A stretch of 28,613 nt of DNA from Ruminococcus sp. (GTDB lineage: Bacteria; Bacillota; Clostridia; Oscillospirales; Acutalibacteraceae), in assembly GCA_017380355.1 (NCBI GenBank), contig JAFOED010000035.1, positions 1 to 28,613 of the forward strand. The letters run 5' to 3'. The translations under genes were made by a program, and so were the position numbers. Shown here one piece after another: positions 1 through 7,312 of this stretch. Within the stretch, counting starts at the first letter, position 1; every line of letters starts with the position of its first letter. The notes under the pieces are model-generated. The model was given only the letters and a program-made list of their open reading frames with translations. It searched no databases and was not told where the DNA came from.

Positions 1-371
1 ACTACGTTTCACTTTCGAAATTTGCAAAAAAGCTCCCGTTCTTTCCGATGTACAATTCACAGCGTAGTATGATTTATATCGATAATCTGAGTTCTTTTTT
101 ACAGAAAGCGATTGACGAAAATCTTAGTGGTGTTTTCTGTCCACAGGACGAGGAATACGTTAATACGTCTATGATGGTGAAAGCGGTCGCTGAGGAGAAC
201 GGAAAAAACATTAAGTTAACTAAATTTTTCAATCCGTTTATCACACTTGCTTTGAAGATGAAAATAAATATTGTGTGTAAGGTTTTTGGCTCGCTGATTT
301 ATGAAAAGGACCTGTGTCCTGAATTTTCAAGAGTGGATCTAAAAACCGCAATAAAACACACAGAAGAATAA
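1..371 (+). CDS. NAD-dependent epimerase/dehydratase (extended SDR), C-terminal part
   Basis: The reading frame is open from base 3 at the window edge, so the N-terminal Rossmann half lies outside. What is visible is the substrate-binding end of an extended short-chain dehydrogenase: a KFAKKLPFFP stretch, then QRSMIYIDNL, which matches the conserved R-S-x-I-x-V/I-x-D-L segment of sugar-nucleotide epimerases, then a loop (GVFCPQDEEYVNTSMMV) typical of the part where these enzymes return to the helical cap. Such proteins interconvert or reduce nucleotide-linked sugars in the cytoplasm for surface polysaccharide. The exact substrate cannot be read from this fragment. The ATG at 48 is internal, not the start, because conserved sequence continues in frame before it. 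It ends 71 bases before the next gene on the same strand. Confidence 0.8.
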   Translation, partial: YVSLSKFAKKLPFFPMYNSQRSMIYIDNLSSFLQKAIDENLSGVFCPQDEEYVNTSMMVKAVAEENGKNIKLTKFFNPFITLALKMKINIVCKVFGSLIYEKDLCPEFSRVDLKTAIKHTEE

Positions 372-373
372 AC

Positions 374-402
374 TTTGCGAAATATAGATTTACATTTATA
401 TA
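374..402 (+). promoter_or_regulatory. possible sigma-A promoter for the C39-like peptidase gene
   Basis: TTTGCG at 374-379 and TATATA at 397-402 are separated by 17 bases. The match to consensus is moderate. The downstream gene has a poor ribosome binding site (AGAGAAAG), so readthrough from the epimerase gene is equally possible. Confidence 0.35.
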
Positions 403-442
403 CAAGTATTCAAACACTGTTTTTTGTAAAGAGAGAAAGCGT

Positions 443-1246
443 ATGGATAAAAAATCTATCAGGCTTATAATTGTTGTGCTTTGTGTTATTGCTCTTTTAT
501 GTGTTGTGCTTTTTTCTGGTATGTTGGGTAAAAACAAAAGCGACATTATCGGTATAGAAAACAAAGGCAATGTACTAAGTACTGAAAAAACAGAGCTCAA
601 AGTTGAGACTAAAACTTCATATATGATTGAGGGTATTAAAGCGCTGCCACAGACAGATTTAAAGGCAGGCTGTGAAGTGTACGCGTGCACGGTTTTGCTT
701 CAGTATCTTGGCTTTGATATTGATGAGTTCGAGTTTTCGAACAACTATCTCATATCACGACCTATTACGTATGATGAAGAATTTCAACGATATGGCCCTG
801 ATATGAACAGTGCATATGCAGGAGATGTATACACTATTTACGGTTATGGCGTTTATTCGCCTGCTATGGCTAAAAGTATTAATAACTATCTGCATACAAC
901 AGGTAGTGATATGCAGGCTATTGCACTTAAAAACTATACACTCGACCGCTTGTGTCAGAAGTACATTGTAAACGATATTCCTGTTATGATATGGGCGACT
1001 ACATATATGCACGAGCCGTACGTTAAGGCGAGCTGGATTGTAAACTACGTCGATGAGAATTCTGATAAACAGATTGGTGACGTGGAAGAATGGATGCAAA
1101 ACGAGCACTGTATGACGCTGATGGGTTTTGACGAAGAAAACTACTATTTCTGCGATTCTGTTTCGGGAGATATAACCGCATATGAGAAGGAGATTTCACA
1201 GCAGAGATACGTTGAACTCGGCGCACAGGCTATAGTTGTAAAATAA
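443..1246 (+). CDS. membrane-anchored C39-like cysteine peptidase family protein
   Basis: 267 residues. Residues 7-27 form one hydrophobic segment after a short basic start, so the protein is probably anchored with its catalytic domain outside. The domain resembles the Peptidase_C39_2 / BtrH-like papain fold: Cys77 in LKAGCEVYACTVLLQYLGF fits the Q/T...GCE nucleophile helix, His222 in NEHCMTLMGF fits the catalytic His strand, and Asp238 in FCDSVSG is in the place of the usual D of N/D-D-P. The family contains cell-surface peptidases and transferases of mostly unknown substrate. The ribosome binding site (AGAGAAAG) is weak. A bidirectional terminator follows directly. Nucleophile, His and Asp are all present, so I expect an active enzyme; its substrate is unknown. 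Confidence 0.75.
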   Translation: MDKKSIRLIIVVLCVIALLCVVLFSGMLGKNKSDIIGIENKGNVLSTEKTELKVETKTSYMIEGIKALPQTDLKAGCEVYACTVLLQYLGFDIDEFEFSNNYLISRPITYDEEFQRYGPDMNSAYAGDVYTIYGYGVYSPAMAKSINNYLHTTGSDMQAIALKNYTLDRLCQKYIVNDIPVMIWATTYMHEPYVKASWIVNYVDENSDKQIGDVEEWMQNEHCMTLMGFDEENYYFCDSVSGDITAYEKEISQQRYVELGAQAIVVK

Positions 1247-1251
1247 AAGAA

Positions 1252-1281
1252 AAAGGCACAGAGTGAAAGCTCTGTGCCTTT
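1252..1281. terminator. bidirectional rho-independent terminator
   Basis: Perfect 12-base stem AAAGGCACAGAG / CTCTGTGCCTTT with a 6-base loop, T-rich on both strands. It closes the peptidase gene on the plus strand and the coaX operon on the minus strand. Confidence 0.9.
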
Positions 1282-1297
1282 GTTTATGTTGTGGTTA

Positions 1298-1792
1298 TTA
1301 TTTTTTCAGCACTTTAACAATCTCACCGACGAAAACACGGTGGTAGTCATTGTTTTCGTAGTTTGAAAGTAATGACTTATCGAGGAAACAGTCTTCGTTC
1401 ATATCCTGCACAAAGAGCTTTTTGCATACAAGAACCGTATTTGCTTCTTTGAAAAATGGTGCGTTTTCTGTGAAGTCAGGAGTTAAATTGCACTCCTTTG
1501 CTTTGTCAACATCGCGACCAGAGTACTTGCCACAGTAAGCGAGAGCGTTTCTGTATTCTTCATCGAAAAATGAACAGGAAAAATAGTCGCAGTCATTCAT
1601 AAATTCGATAGTGAAACGCTGTGGACGAACGAAAGCGAAAACTACGTTTTTATTCCACAGCACACCGAGTCCGCCCCATGAAGCGGTCATAGTGTTGTAT
1701 TTGTTTTCATCACCTGCAGTGAGTAACATCCAATCCTTACCAATCATTTCGAAAGGAGTTTTTTCTAAATTAATAGGTGAGATTTCGTGCAT
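1298..1792 (-). CDS. flavin reductase family protein (FMN-binding, DIM6/NTAB type)
   Basis: 164 residues, about the usual length of the single-domain flavin reductase-like fold. The N-terminal segment (PFEMIGKDWMLLTAG, then NTMTASWGGLGVLWNK) matches the family pattern in which a T-x-S/A-W-G strand contacts the FMN phosphate; VFAFVRPQRFT follows as the second FMN-contacting strand. These proteins bind FMN and reduce flavins or other small substrates with NAD(P)H. It is the last gene of a minus-strand run after coaX and an ECF substrate-binding protein, starting 15 bases after the stop of the latter, with GGAGG seven bases before ATG. Its precise substrate is unknown. Its placement with CoA and vitamin genes hints at cofactor metabolism but does not prove it. 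Confidence 0.8.
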   Translation of the reverse strand: MHEISPINLEKTPFEMIGKDWMLLTAGDENKYNTMTASWGGLGVLWNKNVVFAFVRPQRFTIEFMNDCDYFSCSFFDEEYRNALAYCGKYSGRDVDKAKECNLTPDFTENAPFFKEANTVLVCKKLFVQDMNEDCFLDKSLLSNYENNDYHRVFVGEIVKVLKK

Positions 1793-1807
1793 ATTAACCT
1801 CCAGAAA

Positions 1808-2416
1808 TTAAATAGCAACCTGTTGCTTGTTAGTCTTTTTAATAGCGTGTAAAATCTTAATGATAACAGGGCTTAATACCATGTTTACGCCGAGCTCAAC
1901 AAGGAAGTTGATGCCAGTAAGACCAAAGATTACGTAGTAGAGCAGGTCGCTTCCGCCAGCCCATGTTACTAAGATATCCTTGAAGAAAAGTGCAAGGCCT
2001 GTGATGAAGATTCCTGTGTTAACTACCGGAGCTATAAAGCCTGCAGTGATAGTAGCAATAATTGAATTCTTTTTTGCGATAAGTCGGTACAAAAGACCGC
2101 TGACATAGCCTGCACATACACCCTTTACCATACAAACGAGTATACATAAAATAGGGCTTGCGTTCCATACCATAGCGCCGCCGAGATCTGCACCGATAGC
2201 ACACATAATGAGGACTACGACGCTGAATACTCCGCCTAAGAACGCTCCTGCCTTTTCGTCGAATAAAGCGGAGCCGATGATGATAGGAATGAGTGCGAGT
2301 GTGATAGGGAACGGCTTTGTCGGAAAGTAAGTTGTGAGTACCTGAAGCACAATAATAATAGCGCTTAAAATACCGAGACTTACAAGCCTTAATGTTTTTG
2401 CTTTTGTTTTAACCAT
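1808..2416 (-). CDS. ECF transporter substrate-binding (S) component, likely pantothenate type
   Basis: I place the start at 2416, where AGGAGG precedes ATG by eight bases; a longer frame to 2458 has no ribosome binding site. This gives 202 residues with five or six hydrophobic helices. The order (TLRLVSLGILSAI near the start, PITLALIPIIIGSALF, CAGYVSGLLYRLIAKKN, APVVNTGIFITGLALFF) fits ECF S-components of the PanT-like group, including the internal P-V-V-N-T-G-I-F signature. S-components capture a vitamin outside the membrane and work with the shared EcfT/EcfA1/EcfA2 module, which is not in this window. The preceding gene is coaX, whose enzyme phosphorylates pantothenate, so pantothenate is the likely substrate. 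Riboflavin is an alternative because a flavin reductase follows. Confidence 0.75.
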   Translation of the reverse strand: MVKTKAKTLRLVSLGILSAIIIVLQVLTTYFPTKPFPITLALIPIIIGSALFDEKAGAFLGGVFSVVVLIMCAIGADLGGAMVWNASPILCILVCMVKGVCAGYVSGLLYRLIAKKNSIIATITAGFIAPVVNTGIFITGLALFFKDILVTWAGGSDLLYYVIFGLTGINFLVELGVNMVLSPVIIKILHAIKKTNKQQVAI

Positions 2417-2498
2417 TTGTATTACCTCCTGCTGCCTCTCCGTAAGGATGAAGCGCAAATTTTGACAACTTAAATGTTTTGATATTCAGTTTTATATA

Positions 2499-3263
2499 TT
2501 ATTTATTTTTATCGTAAATAATGCGTAAACCTTCTAAAATGAGGTCATCTTTTAAAGTGATTTCGTGACTACAGCTGTTGACAATCATCGGTGCGATACC
2601 GCCTGTAGCTATAACAGAACATTTTTCACCGATTTCATCTTCGATTTTAGAAATCATACCGTCAATCATACACGCTGTGCCTATAACTACACCTGAGCGT
2701 ATAGAGTCGTCGGTGTTTTTACCGATGACATTCTGCGGAGCGTTTAAAGCGATAGACGGAATAAGTGCTCCGTGGGATGTGAGTGCATCAAGCGAAATAG
2801 ACACACCCGGAGCGATAGAGCCGCCGAGCATACGCTTTTGTTTATCGATAACGAACATTGCGGTAGCAGTGCCCATAGAAATGACAACGCACGGAAGAGT
2901 TGCCATAGACTGAGCCGCAGCACACGCAACAACCAGGTCAGCACCTAAAGTAGCAGGGTCATCAATCTGGATGTTAACACCAGTCTTAATTCCCGGACCG
3001 ACAACAAGTGCGTCTATTCCTGTTACGCTTTTTACAGCGGCTGCGAGACGCTTTGTGATACGTGGTACAACAGAGCAGATGATACAGCTGTCTATAGAAA
3101 AACAGTCGACTGAATACACCTGAAAAAGAGTATACAGTTCTACTGCAAATTCGTCAGCAGTTTTGTGGCTGTCGGTAGAGAGCTTAATGATTCTGTGGAG
3201 CTCTTCACCGTCATATACACCGAATTTTATGTTGGAGTTTCCGACATCAATTGTAAGTAACAT
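2499..3263 (-). CDS. coaX: type III pantothenate kinase
   Basis: 254 residues, normal length for CoaX, an ASKHA-fold enzyme that phosphorylates pantothenate in the first committed step of CoA synthesis. Residues 6-9 DVGN are the phosphate-1 loop, PGIKTGV (90-96) the pantothenate loop, LGAD (106-109) the second conserved Asp, and GGSIAPG (147-153) the later glycine-rich loop. The ATP-side motif normally read as D-x-G-T-A-T-T appears here as ISMGTATA (128-135): the third conserved Asp is Ser129, and the Arg that usually follows GAD is Leu110. The rest of the family pattern is intact. It leads an operon with an ECF S-component and a flavin reductase and has a near-consensus promoter. Either a lineage variant or altered activity is possible. 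Confidence 0.9.
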   Translation of the reverse strand: MLLTIDVGNSNIKFGVYDGEELHRIIKLSTDSHKTADEFAVELYTLFQVYSVDCFSIDSCIICSVVPRITKRLAAAVKSVTGIDALVVGPGIKTGVNIQIDDPATLGADLVVACAAAQSMATLPCVVISMGTATAMFVIDKQKRMLGGSIAPGVSISLDALTSHGALIPSIALNAPQNVIGKNTDDSIRSGVVIGTACMIDGMISKIEDEIGEKCSVIATGGIAPMIVNSCSHEITLKDDLILEGLRIIYDKNK

Positions 3264-3284
3264 TTGCGTCTTTCCTTTCGCGAT

Positions 3285-3320
3285 TTGTATAATTATACAA
3301 TTTTTATACCATTATTTCAA
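3285..3320 (-). promoter_or_regulatory. sigma-A promoter of coaX with palindromic -10 region
   Basis: On the minus strand TTGAAA (3320-3315) and TATAAT (3297-3292) are 17 bases apart. The -10 box lies inside a perfect 16-base palindrome TTGTATAATTATACAA (3285-3300). Confidence 0.75.
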
Positions 3321-3432
3321 TATAATTTAAACTTTATTTTTTGCTGTATTTTTCTAAAATGAAAAATACGTCGAAAAATGTGTGTTAATATATATATGAA
3401 CTATGTAAACTTATCTTTGAGGAGGTCGTTTG

Positions 3433-4275
3433 ATGAACTGCGCTGACACAAATCAGATGAAAATTCTTGCTACTAAAGCAAGAAGAGGTGCTATCGTTGG
3501 CACATTTAACGCTAAATCGGGTCATCCTGGCGGATCGTTATCTGCTGCTGACATTTTCACTTATCTCTACTTTAAAGAGATGAACGTTGACCCTAAAAAC
3601 CCTAACTGGGCTGACAGAGACCGTTTTGTACTTTCTAAAGGTCACTGCTGTCCTAGCCTTTACGCTGTACTTGCTTTAAAGGGCTTTTTCGATATGAGTG
3701 AGCTCGAGAGCTTAAGACACGTTGGTGCTATGCTTCAGGGTCACCCTGATATGAAAGGTACACCTGGTATCGATATGAGCACAGGTTCACTCGGACAGGG
3801 TATTTCTGCTGCTTGCGGTATGGCTCTGTGCGCTAAGATTGACAATAAAGATTTCAGAGTATATACAGTACTCGGCGATGGCGAGTGCGAAGAAGGCGAA
3901 GTTTGGGAAGCTGCTATGTTTGCTACTCATAAGGGTCTTGATAATCTCGTTGTTATCGTTGACTGCAACGGCCTTCAGATTGACGGTTCTACTGCTCAGG
4001 TTGGCGGTGTTGAGCCACTCGATACTAAATTTGAGAGCTTCGGCTTTAACGTATTAAAAATCGACGGTCACAACTTCGATGAAATCGAAGCTGCTCTTAA
4101 CAATGCAAAAGAGACAAAGGGCAGACCTACTGCTATTATCGCTAAGACAGTTAAGGGTAAGGGCGTATCTTTCATGGAGAACCAGGTTGGCTGGCACGGT
4201 AAAGCTCCGAACGCTGAGGAATACGAAATTGCATTAAAAGAGCTTGACGCTCAGCTTAAGGAATTGGAGGGTTAA
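3433..4275 (+). CDS. transketolase, N-terminal (thiamine diphosphate-binding) subunit
   Basis: 280 residues from the ATG at 3433, which follows AGGAGG by eight bases; the TTG just before it is not needed. This is the N-terminal half of transketolase as a separate polypeptide. KSGHPGGSLSAADIF (about residues 27-41) is the cofactor-proximal signature, RDRFVLSKGHCCPSLYA (60-76) carries the substrate His, GSLGQGIS the next loop, and GDGECEEGEVWEA followed by VDCNGLQ is the G-D-G...N metal/ThDP motif. With the next gene it forms a heteromeric transketolase moving two-carbon units between sugar phosphates in the non-oxidative pentose phosphate pathway. The codon choice (GCT, GGT, CTT) suggests high expression. 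The partner starts three bases after its stop. Confidence 0.95.
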   Translation: MNCADTNQMKILATKARRGAIVGTFNAKSGHPGGSLSAADIFTYLYFKEMNVDPKNPNWADRDRFVLSKGHCCPSLYAVLALKGFFDMSELESLRHVGAMLQGHPDMKGTPGIDMSTGSLGQGISAACGMALCAKIDNKDFRVYTVLGDGECEEGEVWEAAMFATHKGLDNLVVIVDCNGLQIDGSTAQVGGVEPLDTKFESFGFNVLKIDGHNFDEIEAALNNAKETKGRPTAIIAKTVKGKGVSFMENQVGWHGKAPNAEEYEIALKELDAQLKELEG

Positions 4276-4278
4276 GTT

Positions 4279-5226
4279 ATGGCACAAGTAGTTACTAAAG
4301 CAACCAGAGAGAGTTTCGGCGAAGCGCTCTGCGAACTCGCTAAAACTAATGAAAATATCGTCGTTTTAGACGCTGACCTTGCTGCTGCGACTAAGACTTC
4401 TATTTTTGAAAAGAGCTTCCCAGAGAGATTCCGCAACTGCGGTATCGCTGAGGGTAATATGATCGGTGTTGCTGCAGGTCTTGCTGCTTGCGGTAAAATT
4501 CCGGTTGCTGCATCATTTGCTATGTTTGCTACAGGCAGAGCTTTCGAGCAGATCAGAAACTCTGTTGCATATCCTGAATTAAACGTTAAGATTGCAGGTT
4601 CACACGCTGGTATTTCAACAGGTGAAGACGGCGCAACTCACCAGTGCTTAGAAGACATCGGTATTATGCGTACTATCCCTGGTATGACTATCTTAAACCC
4701 TGCTGACCACTACGAGATGATCGAGGCTACAAAGGCTGCTATCGAGCACCAGGGCCCTGTATACATCCGTTTAGGTAGACTTGCTATTCCGTCATTCAAC
4801 GACCCTGAAAACTACAGCTTCGAGCTTGGTAAGGGTATCACAATGCACGAGGGTGACGATATCACAGTTATCGCTACAGGTCTTCCTGTTAATGAAGCTA
4901 GAAAGGCTGTTGAAAACCTCGAGAAAGAAGGCATTAACGTTCGCCTTATCAACATCCACACTATCAAGCCTATTGACAGAGATATCATCATCAAAGCTGC
5001 TAAAGAAACAGGCAGAATCATTACTATCGAAGAGCACAACGTTATCGGCGGTCTTGCTGATGCTGTATGTGAGGTTACATCTTCTGAGTGCCCTGTACCT
5101 GTAAGAAGAATCGGTGTAAACGATTGCTTCGGTTATTCAGGTCCTGCACATGAGCTTCTCTCAATTTTTGGCTTCACTGCTGAAAACTTCGAGAAAGTTA
5201 TCAAAGAAGAACTCGCAAAGAAGTAA
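4279..5226 (+). CDS. transketolase, C-terminal (pyrimidine-binding and C-) subunit
   Basis: 315 residues; ATG at 4279 with GGAGGG just upstream inside the end of the previous gene, so the two are translationally coupled. It holds the pyrimidine-binding domain (VVLDADLAAATKTSIF near the start, then FRNCGIAEGNMIGVAAGLA, where the Glu of GIAEGNM activates the ThDP aminopyrimidine) and HAGISTGEDGATHQCLEDI, which contains substrate-binding residues. The last third (DDITVIATGLPVNEARKA, later GRIITIEEHNVIGGL) is the transketolase C-terminal domain. Together with the upstream subunit it makes the full enzyme. Split transketolases of this type are common in Clostridia and archaea. It ends at a good terminator. 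Confidence 0.95.
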   Translation: MAQVVTKATRESFGEALCELAKTNENIVVLDADLAAATKTSIFEKSFPERFRNCGIAEGNMIGVAAGLAACGKIPVAASFAMFATGRAFEQIRNSVAYPELNVKIAGSHAGISTGEDGATHQCLEDIGIMRTIPGMTILNPADHYEMIEATKAAIEHQGPVYIRLGRLAIPSFNDPENYSFELGKGITMHEGDDITVIATGLPVNEARKAVENLEKEGINVRLINIHTIKPIDRDIIIKAAKETGRIITIEEHNVIGGLADAVCEVTSSECPVPVRRIGVNDCFGYSGPAHELLSIFGFTAENFEKVIKEELAKK

Positions 5227-5238
5227 TTATTATAAATT

Positions 5239-5270
5239 AAGGCAGAGGAGAAATCTTCTGCCTTTTTTGT
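5239..5270 (+). terminator. rho-independent terminator of the transketolase operon
   Basis: AAGGCAGA and TCTGCCTT pair around a G/A-rich loop, followed by a run of six T. It ends 30 bases before the EamA promoter region. Confidence 0.85.
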
Positions 5271-5299
5271 TTGTAAAAACTAATAATTTGTGGTACAAT
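5271..5299 (+). promoter_or_regulatory. sigma-A promoter of EamA transporter gene
   Basis: TTGTAA (5271-5276) and TACAAT (5294-5299) lie 17 bases apart. Transcription would begin near 5306, which rules out the ATG at 5298 and leaves a very short leader before the ATG at 5316. Confidence 0.65.
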
Positions 5300-5315
5300 G
5301 ACAACTGGTGATTAT

Positions 5316-6203
5316 ATGAAAAAACTGGCGGTAGTGCTCATTGTAGCGGCAGGTACGCTGTGGGGCGTTATCGGTTACTTTGTGCGCAGACTTACCGATA
5401 TGGGTCTTGATTCGATGCAGATTGTGTGTATCAGAATGAGCGTTTCGGCTGTTTTGTTCGCACTTTTTACTCTTGTTTTCAAGCGCGACCTTTTTAAAAT
5501 TAAATTAAAAGATATATGGTGCTTTTTAGGAACAGGAGTGCTGAGTGTTGCGACGTTTTCTTTCTGTTACTTCAAAGCGATTGAGTTAAGCTCGCTATCA
5601 CAGGCGTCGGTACTGCTTTACACAGCTCCGATTTTCGTTATGCTTTTTTCGCTTGTGCTTTTTAAAGAAAAGCTGACGGCTATAAAAATTGTTTCGCTCG
5701 TACTGGCTTTTTGTGGATGTCTGTTTGTTACGGGAGTATTAGACTTCTCAGAAAGCTTTAATATGTTAGCTGTTGTATTCGGTCTTTTGTCGGGAGTGTG
5801 CTACGCGCTTTATTCGATTTTCTCGCGGCTTGCACTTAACAGAAACTACAGTCCTCTGACGATTACGCTGTATACATTTATTTTTTCAGCGATTGCTTCA
5901 GTTTGTGTAATTGACGTAAAACCTGTTGTTGCTGTTATGACAAAAAGTGGAGGAGACTTTTTCTTCTGCGTGCTGTTTGCTGTGCTGTCGAGCGTGTTGC
6001 CTTATGTTTGCTATACAGTAGGACTTAAATATGTAAAGCCTTCTACTGCGTCGATAATCGCGTCTGTAGAACCTGTTGTGGCGACTATAACGGGTGCTGT
6101 TTTGTTTTCTGAAGCGGTGGAATTTCCGTTTGGATACATCGGAATTGCGTGTGTAATTGTGGCTATTGTGCTGATAAATCTAGTACCGAAAAAAGCTAAA
6201 TAA
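5316..6203 (+). CDS. EamA/DMT superfamily transporter
   Basis: 295 residues from the ATG at 5316, preceded by GGTGAT; the upstream ATG at 5298 lies inside the promoter -10 box. The protein is almost entirely hydrophobic with about ten membrane helices arranged as two EamA repeats. The first starts KLAVVLIVAAGTLWGVIGYF and the second GLLSGVCYALYSIFSRLAL. The family end signature appears as KPSTASIIASVEPVVATITG near residues 245-265. Members export or import small metabolites such as amino acids or drugs across the cytoplasmic membrane; no substrate can be assigned from sequence. It is a single gene bounded by its own promoter and a bidirectional terminator. Confidence 0.85.
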   Translation: MKKLAVVLIVAAGTLWGVIGYFVRRLTDMGLDSMQIVCIRMSVSAVLFALFTLVFKRDLFKIKLKDIWCFLGTGVLSVATFSFCYFKAIELSSLSQASVLLYTAPIFVMLFSLVLFKEKLTAIKIVSLVLAFCGCLFVTGVLDFSESFNMLAVVFGLLSGVCYALYSIFSRLALNRNYSPLTITLYTFIFSAIASVCVIDVKPVVAVMTKSGGDFFFCVLFAVLSSVLPYVCYTVGLKYVKPSTASIIASVEPVVATITGAVLFSEAVEFPFGYIGIACVIVAIVLINLVPKKAK

Positions 6204-6210
6204 AACAAAA

Positions 6211-6240
6211 AACGGAGACACTTTTGTGTCTCCGTTTTCT
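6211..6240. terminator. bidirectional rho-independent terminator
   Basis: Perfect 11-base stem AACGGAGACAC / GTGTCTCCGTT with a TTTT loop, T-rich downstream on both strands, between the convergent EamA and FkbM genes. Confidence 0.9.
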
Positions 6241-7289
6241 TATATGCAGTATAAATTTAAATCCCAACATGGAATATATGGGTGCTTTCGAAGATAGATT
6301 TTATACTCGCTGTTTTGTCTGTGAATTTCGTTTATGAGAGTAAAAAAATCTGAGTTTGTGTGGTATGCTGCACAGTTGAGCTTTGGTTTCTTACTGAGTG
6401 TTTCAAAAGATTTTTCAAGCATTTTGTGTTCCATACCCTCAATATCAATTTTGATGTAAGAAAAGTCACCATAGTTTTTTGTCAGTTCATCAAGCGTTGT
6501 AGTCTGAACCTGCACACCGTTTTTATCGTTTAGGACGCTCTGTCTGCCTGAGTTTTTTGAAACAAGCACTGTTTCACTTTTGTTGCTTACACCCATATTA
6601 AGTGGAGTGAAGTTTTCTAAAGAACCGCAGTTTTCTTTGAGCTTATTATAGTTTTTTAAGTTAGGTTCGAGAGCAACGATTTTTTCATAAGTGTTTACAT
6701 AGTGCATAAACTCGTCGACAGTGTCGCCACGATAAGCGCCTAAATCGAGGTAGCTCTCGTTGTTATTAAGCTTCAAAATATTATGGAAGGCTTCATCTTT
6801 TTCGCTTTCGATAGAGCTTAAATACTCAAGTTTACCGCTGTACAGAAAATTAAGTGTACCAGTAAAAACTTCTTTTGATTTATCATCAGAGAGAATGGAA
6901 TATGCACTCTCTATCTGAGCCTTATATTTAGAGAGAAAGTCATCGTCTACCACTTCGTGTGTGTAAACAGGCACAGACGGTACAAAAAGCTGGTGTCTGG
7001 ACGCGACAAATTTAATGTGTTCCATAACATCAGGCAGGGAAGAAGCAAAGCACAGAGCTACTGTAAACTCACCGAATTCTTCTTCGAAATCGGACATTTT
7101 CTTTACAGTAAAGCCTCTGAAATTCTGGTATCTCACGAAGTCGTCGCTCGCCATAACACCGCTACATTTTATGTTTCGTTTCAGGAATTCGTCGAGCACT
7201 TTATCGGCGCCGTTTCCCATTCCGTAGAGTATAACAGGATTTTCGCTGTTTTTCAGTGCATCCCATACACTCGGGTTTTTATCTATCAT
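6240..7289 (-). CDS. FkbM family methyltransferase with N-terminal Rossmann-like domain
   Basis: 349 residues. Residues 18-100 form a Rossmann-like unit with a glycine loop (VILYGMGNGADKVLDEF), as often seen in front of FkbM domains. Residues 178-330 are the SAM-dependent FkbM methyltransferase domain: YLDLGAYRGDTVDEF is SAM motif I, VALEP (206-210) supplies the acidic residue that contacts the ribose, and YIKIDIEGMEHKML (278-291) is the FkbM signature K-I-D-I-E-G. FkbM enzymes methylate hydroxyls of sugars, glycans or natural products. It lies 23 bases downstream of the metallo-beta-lactamase-fold gene on the same strand, so the two are probably co-transcribed. Its acceptor is unknown; a surface polysaccharide is a guess. 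Confidence 0.85.
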   Translation of the reverse strand: MIDKNPSVWDALKNSENPVILYGMGNGADKVLDEFLKRNIKCSGVMASDDFVRYQNFRGFTVKKMSDFEEEFGEFTVALCFASSLPDVMEHIKFVASRHQLFVPSVPVYTHEVVDDDFLSKYKAQIESAYSILSDDKSKEVFTGTLNFLYSGKLEYLSSIESEKDEAFHNILKLNNNESYLDLGAYRGDTVDEFMHYVNTYEKIVALEPNLKNYNKLKENCGSLENFTPLNMGVSNKSETVLVSKNSGRQSVLNDKNGVQVQTTTLDELTKNYGDFSYIKIDIEGMEHKMLEKSFETLSKKPKLNCAAYHTNSDFFTLINEIHRQNSEYKIYLRKHPYIPCWDLNLYCI

Positions 7290-7312
7290 AAGTATCCTCT
7301 TTTATATTCGCA

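Noticed and set aside
2417..2498. Vitamin riboswitch in front of the ECF S-component gene
   Set aside because: Only 82 bases separate it from coaX. I see no conserved riboswitch core, and the genes look co-transcribed.
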